From contig NC_056740.1 in the NCBI RefSeq assembly GCF_019279795.1, forward strand, positions 231,465,797 through 231,529,796: a DNA stretch of 64,000 bases, written 5' to 3'. Of the stretch, positions 34,445 through 45,053 are shown piece after piece (within the stretch, counting starts at the first letter, position 1; every line of letters starts with the position of its first letter). A program made the translations under genes and the position numbers. The DNA comes from Protopterus annectens (Eukaryota > Chordata > Ceratodontiformes > Protopteridae). The notes under the pieces are model-generated. The model was given only the letters and a program-made list of their open reading frames with translations. It did not search any database and was not told where the DNA came from.

Positions 34445-34530
34445 ACTACAATCCTCTCAGTGGAAGTGGAGGAGGTTCTTGTTCCTGGAGGCCTGGTCGA
34501 AGGGGTCCTTCTGCTGGTGGATGAGGTTAA
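34445..34530 (+). CDS. SELENOS: Selenoprotein S terminal coding exon with in-frame TGA (Sec)
   Basis: After the acceptor the codons read (x)[12 protein letters not shown], then [16 protein letters not shown] (34522-34524), GGT and TAA (34528-34530). Selenoprotein S (VIMP) ends with this [16 protein letters not shown] sequence, selenocysteine being the penultimate residue. The Cys codon at 34480-34482 lies 14 codons before TGA, the same spacing as the redox pair Cys174/Sec188 of the human protein. SELENOS is an ER-membrane protein with a cytosolic tail. It recruits VCP/p97 to the Derlin complex for ER-associated degradation and has reductase activity. The exon begins in phase 2 (two bases complete a split codon). 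Upstream exons were not found and are probably far away. No damage is visible, so this looks like a live gene. Confidence 0.93.
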
Positions 34531-35110
34531 AGAGCTGTCAGTGTTGCCTAAAACGTAATAACACTGGCAGATGAGAATGATGCACTGTCTAGTTGTCCAG
34601 AGCTTGCTTGTCATCTTCATTTGTTTTACTAAGAATGCAGTCTGCAGAATGGAACTGCGCTTTAAAGCAAAATCTTCAGGTGGTGTTGGAATGTGATTAC
34701 ATTCTTTGGCTAGCAACTCTAAATGACGTCATTCTTGAAAATGGCAAACTACCAGCAAGGATGACAGAAATCGGACAATAGATAGTGTTACTATTTTCTG
34801 TAGCAATTCAGAAGTACAGTTTGTTTACTTATTGGCTTTAAGTACAGATGAGGCACATTATATTCATAATAATTTTTTTCTTTTAATCCTTCCCCTTATT
34901 CTACACTGCTCTAGCAAATCTGGTGACTTGGCATTCAGGTCTCATGATCTCTCCTTAAGTTTAACACTCAGGTAATTTAAATTTCATGTGAGAAGAATGC
35001 ATGAAAAAAATATTTTCTCCCCAAAGTGTTTGTGTGTGTTTGTGCGCTTATGTATGTGTTTAAAGGAGGTGATTTGTTGATAAATGGCCATTGCCTTTCT
35101 AAAATAAAAA
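34531..35110 (+). other. SELENOS: SELENOS 3' UTR (extent uncertain)
   Basis: Begins at the TAA stop and includes the SECIS-like hairpin. The first AATAAA after it is near 35104 (CTAAAATAAAAATG), which I take as a possible polyadenylation signal only. Confidence 0.45.
34715..34775 (+). ncRNA. SECIS element candidate in the SELENOS 3' UTR
   Basis: ATGA (34723-34726) precedes a perfect 10-bp helix, GTCATTCTTG (34728-34737) with CAAGGATGAC (34756-34765), one T-G wobble included. AGAA (34766-34769) supplies the 3' GA of the non-Watson-Crick quartet. The apical part opens with AAAA (34738-34741) and can form a 3-bp mini-stem TGG/CCA. That gives AUGA, 11 bases, AA, then GA, as in eukaryotic SECIS elements. 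It starts about 200 bases after the Sec codon. The lower helix I is weak. Confidence 0.8.
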
Positions 35111-36021
35111 TGATGTAAGTGGACATACCGTTTCTATATATTGTTGCTTAATTACAACTTAATTTCTTTAATTACAAAACAAAAATTTTAATAACTTTTA
35201 TTTGCATTTCCAAAATGAAAGGGAAAATTTTAAAGGCTTTAGAATGCAGGTTGTATAACATTAAAGCATTTATGAATAAATAAAAAAAAAATATGCATAA
35301 AATAAGTGAGAATGCTTTTTAATATGTTGCTGGCATATTTGAGTATTCTTAAAAACTTGTTACAAGATAATGTAGACCATAATACTTTTTAGTGGATCAG
35401 CAAATGTGTTCACAGAAAAACTTGACTGCAATTTCAGACTTTATGAACCATCCTGGAGTTAGCAAGTTAAAGCAGATTCCAGTACTTGCAAATCCACTTA
35501 CATACCTGTCGGCCTATTCGAATAGGCAGATATGTTAAACTGGAACCAGTCATTAGAAGCAGGTAAGTTAAGACCTTTGTTCGTGTGTGGATACTCAAAA
35601 GTAACTTCACAATGTTGGGTTTGTGGTCGCTTGCATATTTATTTATTTAATATGTTTTTTCATGTGTAGTAGGTGACCATTGACACTGTCTGATTACTTG
35701 AAGAGTTTGTTGTCCAGGCAACTATGAAGGCAGCTTTATCCCCTAGTCTCGATGCTACCCACATAGTGCTCCCCAATACAGATGTCCATGCTAAGTCTCA
35801 AAAACGTTCATGTGGATAGTGCTGTACACGAATTAGCAAATGCTGATCAGGAAAAATATGTATATATGCATGTGTGCCAGAGGATGGCTTCATTCAAATG
35901 GCAAAAAGGTCTGGCTTCAATTTTCTCAAGACCAAGGCCATCTACCAAGGGTAGACACCAACTTTATCTTGGTGGGGAGACAGCATGGTACTCCTAAGGG
36001 TAGTGAGCAATGTTCCCTCTA

Positions 36022-36129
<108 letters not shown>

Positions 36130-36191
36130 ATGTACATACGGTTTATGAAGGAAAGGAAGGAAATTGAACTGAACACAAAAATATGATGATA

Positions 36192-36305
36192 ATTTTTGCT
36201 GTTCTGATTTTGTTTTCATATTAGTATCATTTAACCTGGTTTAAAGAGATTTTTGCTGTTCTGATTTTATTTTCATATTAGCTTCATTTAACCTGGTTTA
36301 AAGAG
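36192..36305. repeat. 57-bp tandem duplication
   Basis: 36192-36248 and 36249-36305 are direct copies (ATTTTTGCTGTTCTGATTTT...CCTGGTTTAAAGAG) differing at only a few positions. Confidence 0.92.
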
Positions 36306-36877
36306 AGCAGCCATGGTCTGTTCTAAATGCATTTTTAATCATGAAATACACTAATACTATTTTTTTTTGCTTTTAATAAAGAATTATAAAACTACTGCTT
36401 TTTGTGCTTACTTGCATCTGGAAATGCAGCATTACTGCAGTTGCTGTGATGACACAGCACAGTTGGAGATCAGAAGATGAGTTGACTTAGTATAGATAAA
36501 GTGACAATGGAGTTAGTTTGGAGGCACTAGGAAAGTGAGAAGTGCAGTAGTAGATGATATGTGCATTCTGATTTGTTCATAGGTAGGTACTAGGCTATTG
36601 GCCCTAGGGCCTTTATAAGCCTAGCCAAAAAGGTACTCTGGCTTTTGCCACCCAAGAAAATTATTTTCCTGTGCCCCTGTCGAGCAGAGCCACAGACATG
36701 ATCCCTGGGGTGAATTTCCTATTTCCCATTCAATCATCAAGATTTTTCTTGAAGAGTGCTAATGAGGAGCTTTGTTTGATATAGATAGATAGTTTTTTCC
36801 AGAGTATGGGATGTCTCTGGGACAGGAATCTATCCCTCCAGCATGTTCTGTTTGTTGTGGTGACAAGGTTTAGGTCC

Positions 36878-37874
36878 CTAGAGTGTGTAGCTCGTAAAGA
36901 TTGGGATTTCTTTTAAGTGGAGCATGTCCAACAGCTCTGGGTTTGACATAGCTTTGTATGTTAGGCAGAGATTGCCTCTGAGTAGGCGGTATGCAACGGA
37001 GTAAAGCTGGAGTTCTTTGAGAGGTTTTGCGTAGGGCATCTGTTTGAGGCTGGTAATCCTCTTTGTGAAGTATTTCGGCGGCCTTTCCAGTTGTTGTAAA
37101 TGTCTTGTGAGGTACATACCAAAAGGGGCATTGTACTCTATAATTGGTCTAATGAGTGAGGAGTAGAGGGGAACAATTACCTCTTTTTTTCCTGGATGAA
37201 AAACCTTTTGTGATGAGGTGTGCCACACAGAAGGATTTCCTGACTATTGTGGCAGTGTTATTATCAAAGGAGAGACTACTGTTCACCTGTGTCCCAAGGT
37301 CTCTTATCACACTTTCGGTGTTAAGTAGATTACCGCCTATGTGGTAGTTCATGGGTGCAGAGTTTTTACCAAAAGGGATGACAGTGCACTTTTTGGCATT
37401 GAGCTTGAGGCCATGGCATTGACTCCAGGCATCTCTCTCAGTGAGGCCCTTTTGCAGGATGTCCATATCATTAGGAGTTTCAATTATGGCTCCTAGTTTG
37501 CAGTCATCTGCAAACTTCATTAGCCAAAAACCTTCTGTGTTAGCTGTACTTCAGAGAAGTAGATATCAAACAGGAGAGGATCCAGGAGTGAACCCTGTGG
37601 TACTCCACTTGTAACTGGTCTGAAGTCGGATTTGGAGTCTGCTACTTTCACAGTTCTGTCAGTGAGATAGTTAGCAACCCATCTTGTGACATAGGGATTC
37701 ATACCTAGTTTAGTGAGTTTATCTATAATTCCAGACTAGGGGGATGGTGTCAAAAGCCTTGGTGAGATCTAGATAGGCTGTGTGAACCACCTTACCCTCA
37801 TCTACGACTTTGGTGACTGCTTCAAAGAAGTCTATCAGGTTTAGGAGACATGATCTGCCTTTTACAAACCTTAA
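36878..37874 (-). pseudogene. CR1 ORF2: RT palm to C-terminus
   Basis: On the minus strand: NPYVTRWVANYLTDRTVKV, SGVPQGSLLDPLLFDIYFSE, then KFADDCKLGAII (catalytic FADD intact, near 37515), HGLKLNAKKCTVIPFGKN and VIRDLGTQVNSSLSFDNN. The C-terminal tail VPLYSSLIRPIIEYNAPFGM ends at 36878. Two frame changes (near 37200 and 37520) break it. The homologous copy at 61656-64000 confirms the identity. Confidence 0.85.
37859..37874. repeat. Target-site duplication of the PLE (left)
   Basis: CTTTTACAAACCTTAA, identical to 46935-46950. Confidence 0.9.
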
Positions 37875-37919
37875 AACCAACAAAATGATGGAGGAACAAG
37901 CTCAAAACAAACCAAAACC

Positions 37920-38330
37920 AAAAACGAAGCTTGTTGGGGAGTTCCAAATAAAGGTCGGAAACTCAAGAAAGGTGCTTTATTCAAACAGACAAGGTTAACG
38001 CAACAAGTCACATACGTTTTCGACCCTGGTAACCAAAGTCTTCCTCAGAAATGCATAAAAAACAATTGTATGCCTTTTTATACTTAATCCAAACTTAATT
38101 GTCCAATAAGAAACTTATAAAAGCTTGATAAAATGTGCTGATTAAAACTTTAGTATTTTGCACATGTAACAAAAACCACTATAATACATACCATGTATAC
38201 TGAAGTATAAAAATATGTTGAACAAGTTTATTAAAATGTATATTGTTTAAAAATGTATTGTAAATAAATATATTGAGTTGTTTAATGAATAAATAATCAA
38301 ATTGAATAGAAAAGTTCCAGCAGTACAGAA
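37920..38330 (-). repeat. PLE terminal repeat, inverted (left) copy
   Basis: Reverse complement of 40370-40450 plus 46590-46933. It carries a hammerhead-like core on the minus strand: CTGAGGA (38048-38042), a hairpin of GAC...GTC, then GAAA (38021-38018). About 45 A/C-rich bases (37875-37919) separate it from the target duplication and have no counterpart at the right end. Confidence 0.8.
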
Positions 38331-38379
38331 AGGGAAATTAGGAATACGGTTGCCCACCACAAGATTTTTTCAAATTTAA

Positions 38380-39730
38380 CACAGCAAGAAAGAAGGGTGT
38401 TTGATGATCTTAGGAACAATTCTCATATTAGGGTTATGCAACCTGACAAGGGTGGTGGGACTGTTTTGATGGACTTTATAAGTGATGAATCAAAAATGAA
38501 TGATTTATTACATGACCATAACAAATACTCTAGAGCTTCCATCAACGAGGTAAATTTATCTTATTTAAAAATTAACTTACTGCTCAATGATTTACTTCTT
38601 GAGGGGTCTATTACCCAAGAGAATTTCCAATTTTTAACTAATCCACGACCTAGAGTACCCTCTGTTTTTGGTATTCCCAAGGTCCATAAGGATCAGATGA
38701 ATCCCCCCTTAAGGGTCATTGTTGCTTCAGAAGGTTCAGCCACCACCCCACTTGCCAAATTTGTGGATGAGAAATTGAAAGAACTTTCCTACCGAGGTGT
38801 TACCACCCTAAAAGATTCATGGCACTTTCTTAGGTGTGTTGGTCCTCATTTACTTTCTTCTGATCTGGTGTTTATTACCTTAGATATAGTGGACCTTTTT
38901 GGGTCTATTCCCCATGACGTCTTCTGTGGTTAGAGGAGAGTATGAGGGACAGCAAATTGTTTTCCAATGATGATTTTAATAACTGTTTACTTTTCATGGA
39001 TGTCGTTCTCAAAAATAATTTTATGTTTTTTCAGGGTGAGTTCTTCAGACAAACTAAAGGAGTGGCAATGGGTGCTAAATGTGCCCCTACTTATGCAAAT
39101 ATTATTTTATCCAAGTGGGAAGAGTTATATGTTTTGAAGAGTAAATTTGCTTCATATTGGTGTCTATACAAAAGATTTTTGGGTGACATTGTCATTTTTT
39201 GGAAGGGCTCACACGATCAATTCATTGAGTTTTTGGAATACCTAAAAGGTACTACTACATTTTTAGAATTTACTTACAACTATAACCCCCATGTTCTTAC
39301 TTTTCTGGATATTACCCTTACTAAAACTGACCGAGGATTTTCATCCAACATTTTTTGCAAGGACACTTTTTCGAATTCATATCTCCATTTTAAAAGTGGA
39401 CATCCTTTCTTTCAGAAAAAGAACCTTGTTAAAGGTCAACTTGTACGGATTAGTAGGATGACATCTAATGACACTGATTTTTTTATTCAGAGTAACTATG
39501 TTTTAGATATGTTTAGGGAACGCGGATACCCACAATACCTTTTGGACGAAATGCTTGATGTGGTGGTCCAGGGGAGAAAAGTTAGGTTCGCTCCCATTTT
39601 AGGGCAGGAACCACAAGATATTATTTACCCAGAAGCACCAAACAATAATTATGACCACCCTGGTGAAGCTTTTATATTTGATTATTCAGGGGATTCAGGA
39701 GTCATAAAGGAAGTTATTACTAGGGAGTGA
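38380..39730 (+). pseudogene. PLE reverse transcriptase, active site mutated
   Basis: Reads FDDLRNNSHIRVMQPDKGGG, LTNPRPRVPSVFGIPKVHKD, NPPLRVIVAS and FITLDIVDLFGSIPHD. After an in-frame TAG (38931-38933) it continues with RQTKGVAMGAKCAPTYANII, CLYKRFLGDIVIFWKG and LEFTYNYNPHVLTFLDITL. These are ordered PLE RT motifs. The active-site box, normally Y-x-D-D, reads F-L-G-D, so one catalytic Asp is Gly. The N-terminus is missing. The RT would prime at a nuclease-generated nick, as in telomerase-related PLE reverse transcription. Confidence 0.82.
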
Positions 39731-39955
39731 AACAAGTTTGTTGAACTTTCTGACTTAGATATATTCAAGGATAAAACTTTGAAATTTACATATAGAAAGG
39801 ATCAAAATTTTAAGCAGTTTTTTTAGTTTAATGGATCCAGAAAAGCCAATGGCTCATCACGTAGGCCAGGGACTTTCAAATGTGGAGCATGTTCACAATG
39901 TGCCCACATTATTAATCAAACATATATCCTCATTCCATCTAGGGACAGAAAAATA

Positions 39956-40180
39956 GTGAGTGTCTGTTTTTCCAATTGTAACACACAGGGGGTTGTGTAC
40001 ATTGCCATGTGTAATTTTTGTAGCTCATTTTATGTGGGCAAGACAGAAAGAAAATTGAAGAACTGTATTTACGAGCATTTATACGATATCAGGAAACAAT
40101 ACAACAAAAATGCACTATTTAGACACACCTTAGTGACCCCAGGCTTCCTTTTCTTTTTTTGTGTTGGAAATTGTCCCTAA
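39956..40180 (+). pseudogene. PLE GIY-YIG endonuclease domain (broken)
   Basis: VCFSNCNTQGVVYIAMCNFC continues SSFYVGKTERKLKNCIYEHL, which is the GIY-YIG core. A preceding cysteine motif CGACSQCAH lies at about 39885. A stop at 39728, an in-frame TAG near 39824 and a frame change near 40140 separate it from the RT and from its own C-terminus. Confidence 0.75.
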
Positions 40181-40369
40181 GGAAATAAGAGGTGGTATGT
40201 GGGAGGCCAAACTTGAGTATAGGGAATTATTCTGGCAAATAGTTTTGGATTCTACCAAACCTCCAGGTTTAAATGATTTAATTTCTATTTCTTCTGTACT
40301 CAAGCTCAGAGCAGCTAAGGTATGAATTTTCACATTTTAGCCACAAGGTGGCAGTGTTGGATAGTAATT

Positions 40370-40450
40370 GTCTGGTTGTACTGCTGGAACTTTTCTATTC
40401 AATTTGATTATTTATTCATTAAACAACTCAATATATTTATTTACAATACA
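40370..40450 (+). repeat. PLE right terminal repeat, first part
   Basis: Matches the reverse complement of 38250-38330. Interrupted after TTTACAATACA by DIRS A2 and continued at 46590. Confidence 0.85.
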
Positions 40451-40609
40451 ATGTTAAGTTGTCAATCTCGCCTTCATTCTTGCTGGATGGGTTCGGAGCC
40501 GATCCTCGGCTCCGACTCGGCCAATACTAAAGCTCGAGAGCTAATTCCACCGGCTCGAGGCTCCCCTATATCCCACAATGCTAGGCGGTAACTACCCAGA
40601 TCTCGTTTG
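40451..40609 (+). repeat. Left ITR of DIRS A2
   Basis: Inverse of 46400-46559. The core CGGAGCCGATCCTCGGCTCC is itself nearly palindromic. It also contains ATCCCACAATGC (40569-40580). No TATAAA box, unlike B, C and D. Confidence 0.9.
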
Positions 40610-40939
40610 CCGCTATAGCTGACGAGGTGCGTTTTCTACTGGCTCAGGCAGGTTAGTAAAATATTTACCATTAGGTATTACTAATAACCCCCTTTTTTGG
40701 TTATAAAATATTTTCTATAGTTTAATTCTAATATTTAGTTGTATCGACCCCTATCTGTCGAACCCTTCCCCTCTTACTACTTGTTCTAGGCCTTCGGCCC
40801 TTCCCTCACCCTAGTCCCTTTTAAGATTAGTGTTGTAGGGGCTTGTGTGTATGTGTTTCTGTATAACTGTAATTTTTTTATAATTTTTTCTGTAAAGAGT
40901 GTCTGGTTTGTGTGTGTGTACAGCCTCTCTTACCTTACT

Positions 40940-43086
40940 ATGTCTAAGGATAAGGTCTCAGGCTTCAAGAAGTGTGACTTGTGCTGTCAGAAAATGTCTC
41001 TGACAGACGGTCACACTTCTTGTGTGTATTGCCTGGGACCTGTGCACCTGCAGGACTCGTGCTGTTTGCCATGGTTTCAGCCCTCGAGTCCTGCAGGAAC
41101 GCAAGAACAAGCTGATCTTGCGGGGCTTGTTAAAGCCTGAAGGCCCCCTGACTCAGTCTGTGTCGGGGAAGCCTTCAAAAACTTCAAAGCAGTCGGCTCC
41201 TGCTCTTGAGTCGACTGCTGAGAAGTCGAAGCAGGCTTCGACATCGGCTCCGGCCGGAGCCGATGTTCTTAAGCCTCATACTGTTACCTCGGCTCTGGCT
41301 GGAGCCGAGGCTGATAAGTCTTCATCGGCTCCGATACCCTTATCGGAGCCACATTCCAGAAAGAGGTCCAGGTCCCCCTCTATCGGATCCGTGCACTCGG
41401 CACCAGGATCCCCTCTCCTTTCGGAGCGGAGTCAAAAAACCCATTCCTCTCGGTCTTCCAGGTTATCAGACCATGATTTGCAGAGGGTGGTGAGTAGACT
41501 TCTTAAGTCCGAGGCACTGGCCCAAATGCTGCATAGCCCGACTCACCAGTCAGTGGCTATTCCCGTTCCACATTACATTCTTCCTCCGACTCCTTCGAGT
41601 TCGGAGCCAAGGCTTGTCAGAGCCATGACTGTCTGTGCGTCGGATCCGATACCTTCCATTTCGGCTCCGTCGTCTGCCCCAATCTCCTCTTTGGAGGGAT
41701 CTCGGCGCCGAGCTTCCCTCGTCGGCTCCGAGGGGGCGAGTGGCATCCGACCCTTGTCCGACCCGCCTCCCTCTCAGAGCTTGGCTCTGGTGAGTTCGGC
41801 TCCGACATCGGCTTCGGAGCCGTCTCTGTCGGTGCCGGGAGAGGTCCTTGTCTCTTCGGAGCGAGGGCCTCGGGCCTTGCCTGACAGGGGTGCCTTCGAG
41901 GTCATGCAGAGCGTGCTAGAACCAGGTTCTGCCCCACAGTCAGCTCCTTCAGCCCCTCCATCTACAGTGCCTGCGGTGATTTCTACTCACCCCCTTGTCC
42001 CACACCGCAGAGAACCAACTCCTCAAGATTCCCCATTGGGAATTTCCTCCTCTTCCGAGGTCTCTCCTGACCCTGCAGGAGATCCCCCTAGGAAGAGGCA
42101 GTGCAAGAGGAAGCACATTGACTCCCCTGAGTCCATCACCTCTGACACTGACTTAGAGGAATCCGAAGGGTCCCTCAATCCCCTCTGAGGATGTCTCCCG
42201 GACATCCTTGAAATCCTCAAACAGAGGGGGAACTGGCCAGCCCTTAATCCTTCGGAGGATGAGTCAGTGTATCTTGAGGCATTTGGTTCTCGCCTTCTAC
42301 CTCCTGGGTGTCCCTCCCTTTGACCCTCTTATGGAAGTGGTGGCAAGGAAGGCTTGGACGGCTCCTGACTCAGTGGAACCCACCCCGAGGAGACCATCCA
42401 AATTTATTACTGCCCCCAAAGACAAAGAGTTTTTATCCAAAGGTGTCCCTGTTGATGCCATGGTGGTGGCTGCGGCCACAAAGAAGGAGTTAGCTGAACC
42501 TTCGGTTCCTGTCCATCCTCCTAATAAGGAATCTAGGACCATGGACAGGTACGGCAAGCGGATGTTCTCGTCAGCGACCTTTTCAATGCGGTCGCTGAAC
42601 TACTTATGCCACTTCACTCGTCTCCAAAGAGATTTACTCAAGGATATGGGTGAACTGATGAAGGATCCTACAGCTGAGGGGTTCAAAGACACAATGAACT
42701 CCCAGTTGGCAACCCTAAATTCCATTGTTAACTCCTCCATGCGGCTGGTCTCATACGCAGCAGATGGGGCGAGTAGAGCCGCAGGCACAGGTGTTGCCTT
42801 ACGAAGGCACGCCTGGATGCGGCTATGCAAGTTTGCGAACCCTTTCAAGGCGTCCTTCACCAATTCTCCCTTTGATGGATCATCATTGTTTGGTCCACAG
42901 GTGAAGGATACATTGACCAGGTGCGAGGTGGAAGGTAAGACTCTCTCTGCTGTAGGAGTCCGTTTTTCTACCCCTTCTAGACCCTATCCCAAAGGTCAAA
43001 GGGGAGGAAAGATGTGGTTCCGCAAACAATCCCAGGGAGTCTCATCTGACGACAAGGCGATTCCCTCTAGAGGCAGAGGGGAATAA
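40940..43086 (+). pseudogene. DIRS gag-like ORF1 (A2), frameshifted
   Basis: ATG at 40940 (MSKDKVSGFKKCDLC...). The Cys/His motif CDLC...HTSCVYCLGPVHLQDSC leads into VCHGFSPRVLQERKNKLILR after a small deletion near 41060. A long Ser/Pro/Glu/Ala-rich section (41160-42050) is built from repeated TCGGCTCCG/CGGAGCC words. The basic PPRKRQCKRKH follows at about 42087. The frame changes near 42188. The C-terminal domain (YGKRMFSSATFSMRSLNYLC, GASRAAGTGVALRRHAWMRL, SSLFGPQVKDTLTRCE) ends in an RGRGE tail at 43086. Confidence 0.85.
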
Positions 43087-43419
43087 TAATAGACGCTGCC
43101 CTAGAGGCAGAGGAGGTCCGCGAAACCAGGGTAGCAGAGAAATGATCTCTGACAAACCCTTTCTGCACCCCTGAGGGGCTGCCCGCTGTCCGCCGGAGGC
43201 AGTCGGGAAGGTTATCACTGTACCCAAAAGCCTGGCTTTCCCTAACTCAAGACAAATGGGTACAGTCGATCATATCCGAGGATTACAAAATTCCCTTCAT
43301 TCATATTCCAACCCAACCAAAAGATCCCTTCCAGACGCTCCACCCGGTCTAAGGGAACAAGCAGCATTAGAAATTTCGGCTGCTATCAAAAAGAGTCCTC
43401 CAATCAGTCCCGCAGACCA

Positions 43420-45053
43420 GCAAGGATCCGAATCTACTCCAAATTCTTTTGGTACCAAAAAACAGGGGACTGGAGACCCATACTGGATCTCAGCTACTTA
43501 AACAAGTTTGTCAAGAAAACAAAATTCCGGATGGTCACGCTACAGTCCATTCTACCCTTTTTGGGTCAGGACAATTGGATGTGCTCGATAGATCTTCAGG
43601 ACGCGTACTACCACATCAAAATGAACCGACGCTCCAGGAGATATCTCAGCTTCAGGCTGGGAGCCAGTCACTACCAATTCAGGGCCCTGCCCTTTGGTCT
43701 CACTACAGCCCCCCAGGTGTTCACCAAATGCATGGCAGTGGTCACGGCTCACTTGAGACGCCAAGGATTCCAGGTGTTTCCATATCTGGACGATTGGCTC
43801 CTTACTGCCACCACCAGACATCAGCTTCTCCTATCCAGGGACTTCACCATTCAATCTTGTCAAGCTCTAGGCATTTCAATAAATTTCGAAAAATCTGCCT
43901 TGTCGCCTTGTCAATCTATTATTTTTATAGGCGCCACCTTAGATGCACAGACCCTTTCAGCCAGACTCGCAGAGCAAAAGGTGTTAGACATCCGGAACCA
44001 AGTGTCCCTTCTCTTACAATGTGTCAGAATCAAAGCCAGACTGGTGTTGAAGGTACTAGGACTCATGGCAGCTGCTATTCCCCTTCTCCTCTTGGCTCGC
44101 TTTCACATGAGGATCCTCCAATGGATGCTTTTTACTCAATGGTCCTTTCAACGACTCCCGTTGTCCCATACCATATTGATAACTCAAGTATGCAAGAATC
44201 AACTGTCTTGGTGGATCACATCACCTCAGCTTCTTCAAGGAAGACCCTTCACTCCCCCCCCCCCCAGTTGCCACGTTGACAACAGATGCCTCCCTGATCA
44301 GGTGGGGGGGCATTATCAGGGCAGGACAGTCCAGGGCACGTGGCAACCCTTCGAGTGCCACTTGCACATAAATGTCTTAGAGATGAGAGCAGTGCTTTTA
44401 GCGTTGCAAGCCTTTCACGACTCTCTTCCCAAGGGGACTATTGCAATTCAAACGGACAACATGTCCGTAGTGTGGTACATCAACAAACAAGGCGGAACCA
44501 GATCATACCCTTTATGTCGAGAAGCACTCAGACTTTGGCAATGGGCGATCTCTTCTCAGCATTTTCTGATAGCAACGCATATTCCCGGGAAATCCAACAT
44601 TATTGCAGAGCAATTCTCATGCCACACGAGTGGTCTCTAAAGAAATCAGTTCTAGAAGAAGTATTCCTAAGATGGGGCCAACCTTGCTGCGATCTTTTTG
44701 CTACTCCCCAAAACAGCAAGTGTCACGACTTCTTCACTCTCTTCCTGTTAACAGGCCATCCCACCAGAGACGCTCTAGTCCACAATTGGCCCTGGGGACT
44801 TCTGTATGCCTTTCCCCCCTTTCCACTGATACCTCAACTAATTCAGAAAGCCATCACCTTGAGAGTGACAATGATCCTCATTGCCCCTTACTGGTCTCGA
44901 CAGATATGGTTTCCCTTTCTTCATCGTTACCTTTTGGAGCAGCCTTGGCATCTGGACCCAGTACCAGATCTGATTACCCATCAATCGGGTCAGCTGCACC
45001 AATCTCTGTCTTCTCTGAACCTCACAGCGTGGTTTCTCCGATTCCAACCTTAG
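43420..45053 (+). pseudogene. DIRS pol (A2): RT, RNase H and methyltransferase-like region
   Basis: RT: KTGDWRPILDLSYLNKFVK, DNWMCSIDLQDAYYHIKM, FRALPFGLTTAPQVFTKCM and YLDD (43783-43794, intact). RNase H is partly frame-shifted by a C10 run at 44258-44267, then continues with LEMRAVLLALQAF and QTDNMSVVWYINKQGG to 44640. The following segment (44600-45053: HEWSLKKSVLEEVFLRWGQP, CDLFATPQNS, YAFPPFPLIP, LIAPYWSRQIWFPFL) is the methyltransferase-like part. The N-terminal pol is also out of frame before 43531. Confidence 0.85.

Larger units (their letters stand above)
36600..37874 (-). mobile_element. CR1 LINE, 3' segment (first of three pieces)
   Basis: Minus-strand CR1 whose body is split by a PLE (37875-46934) and DIRS D (47686-53230). 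This piece holds the RT C-terminus and the 3' UTR (about 36600-36878, with GATAGATAGATA at 36782). Removing the insertions leaves an element of about 3.6 kb. Confidence 0.8.
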
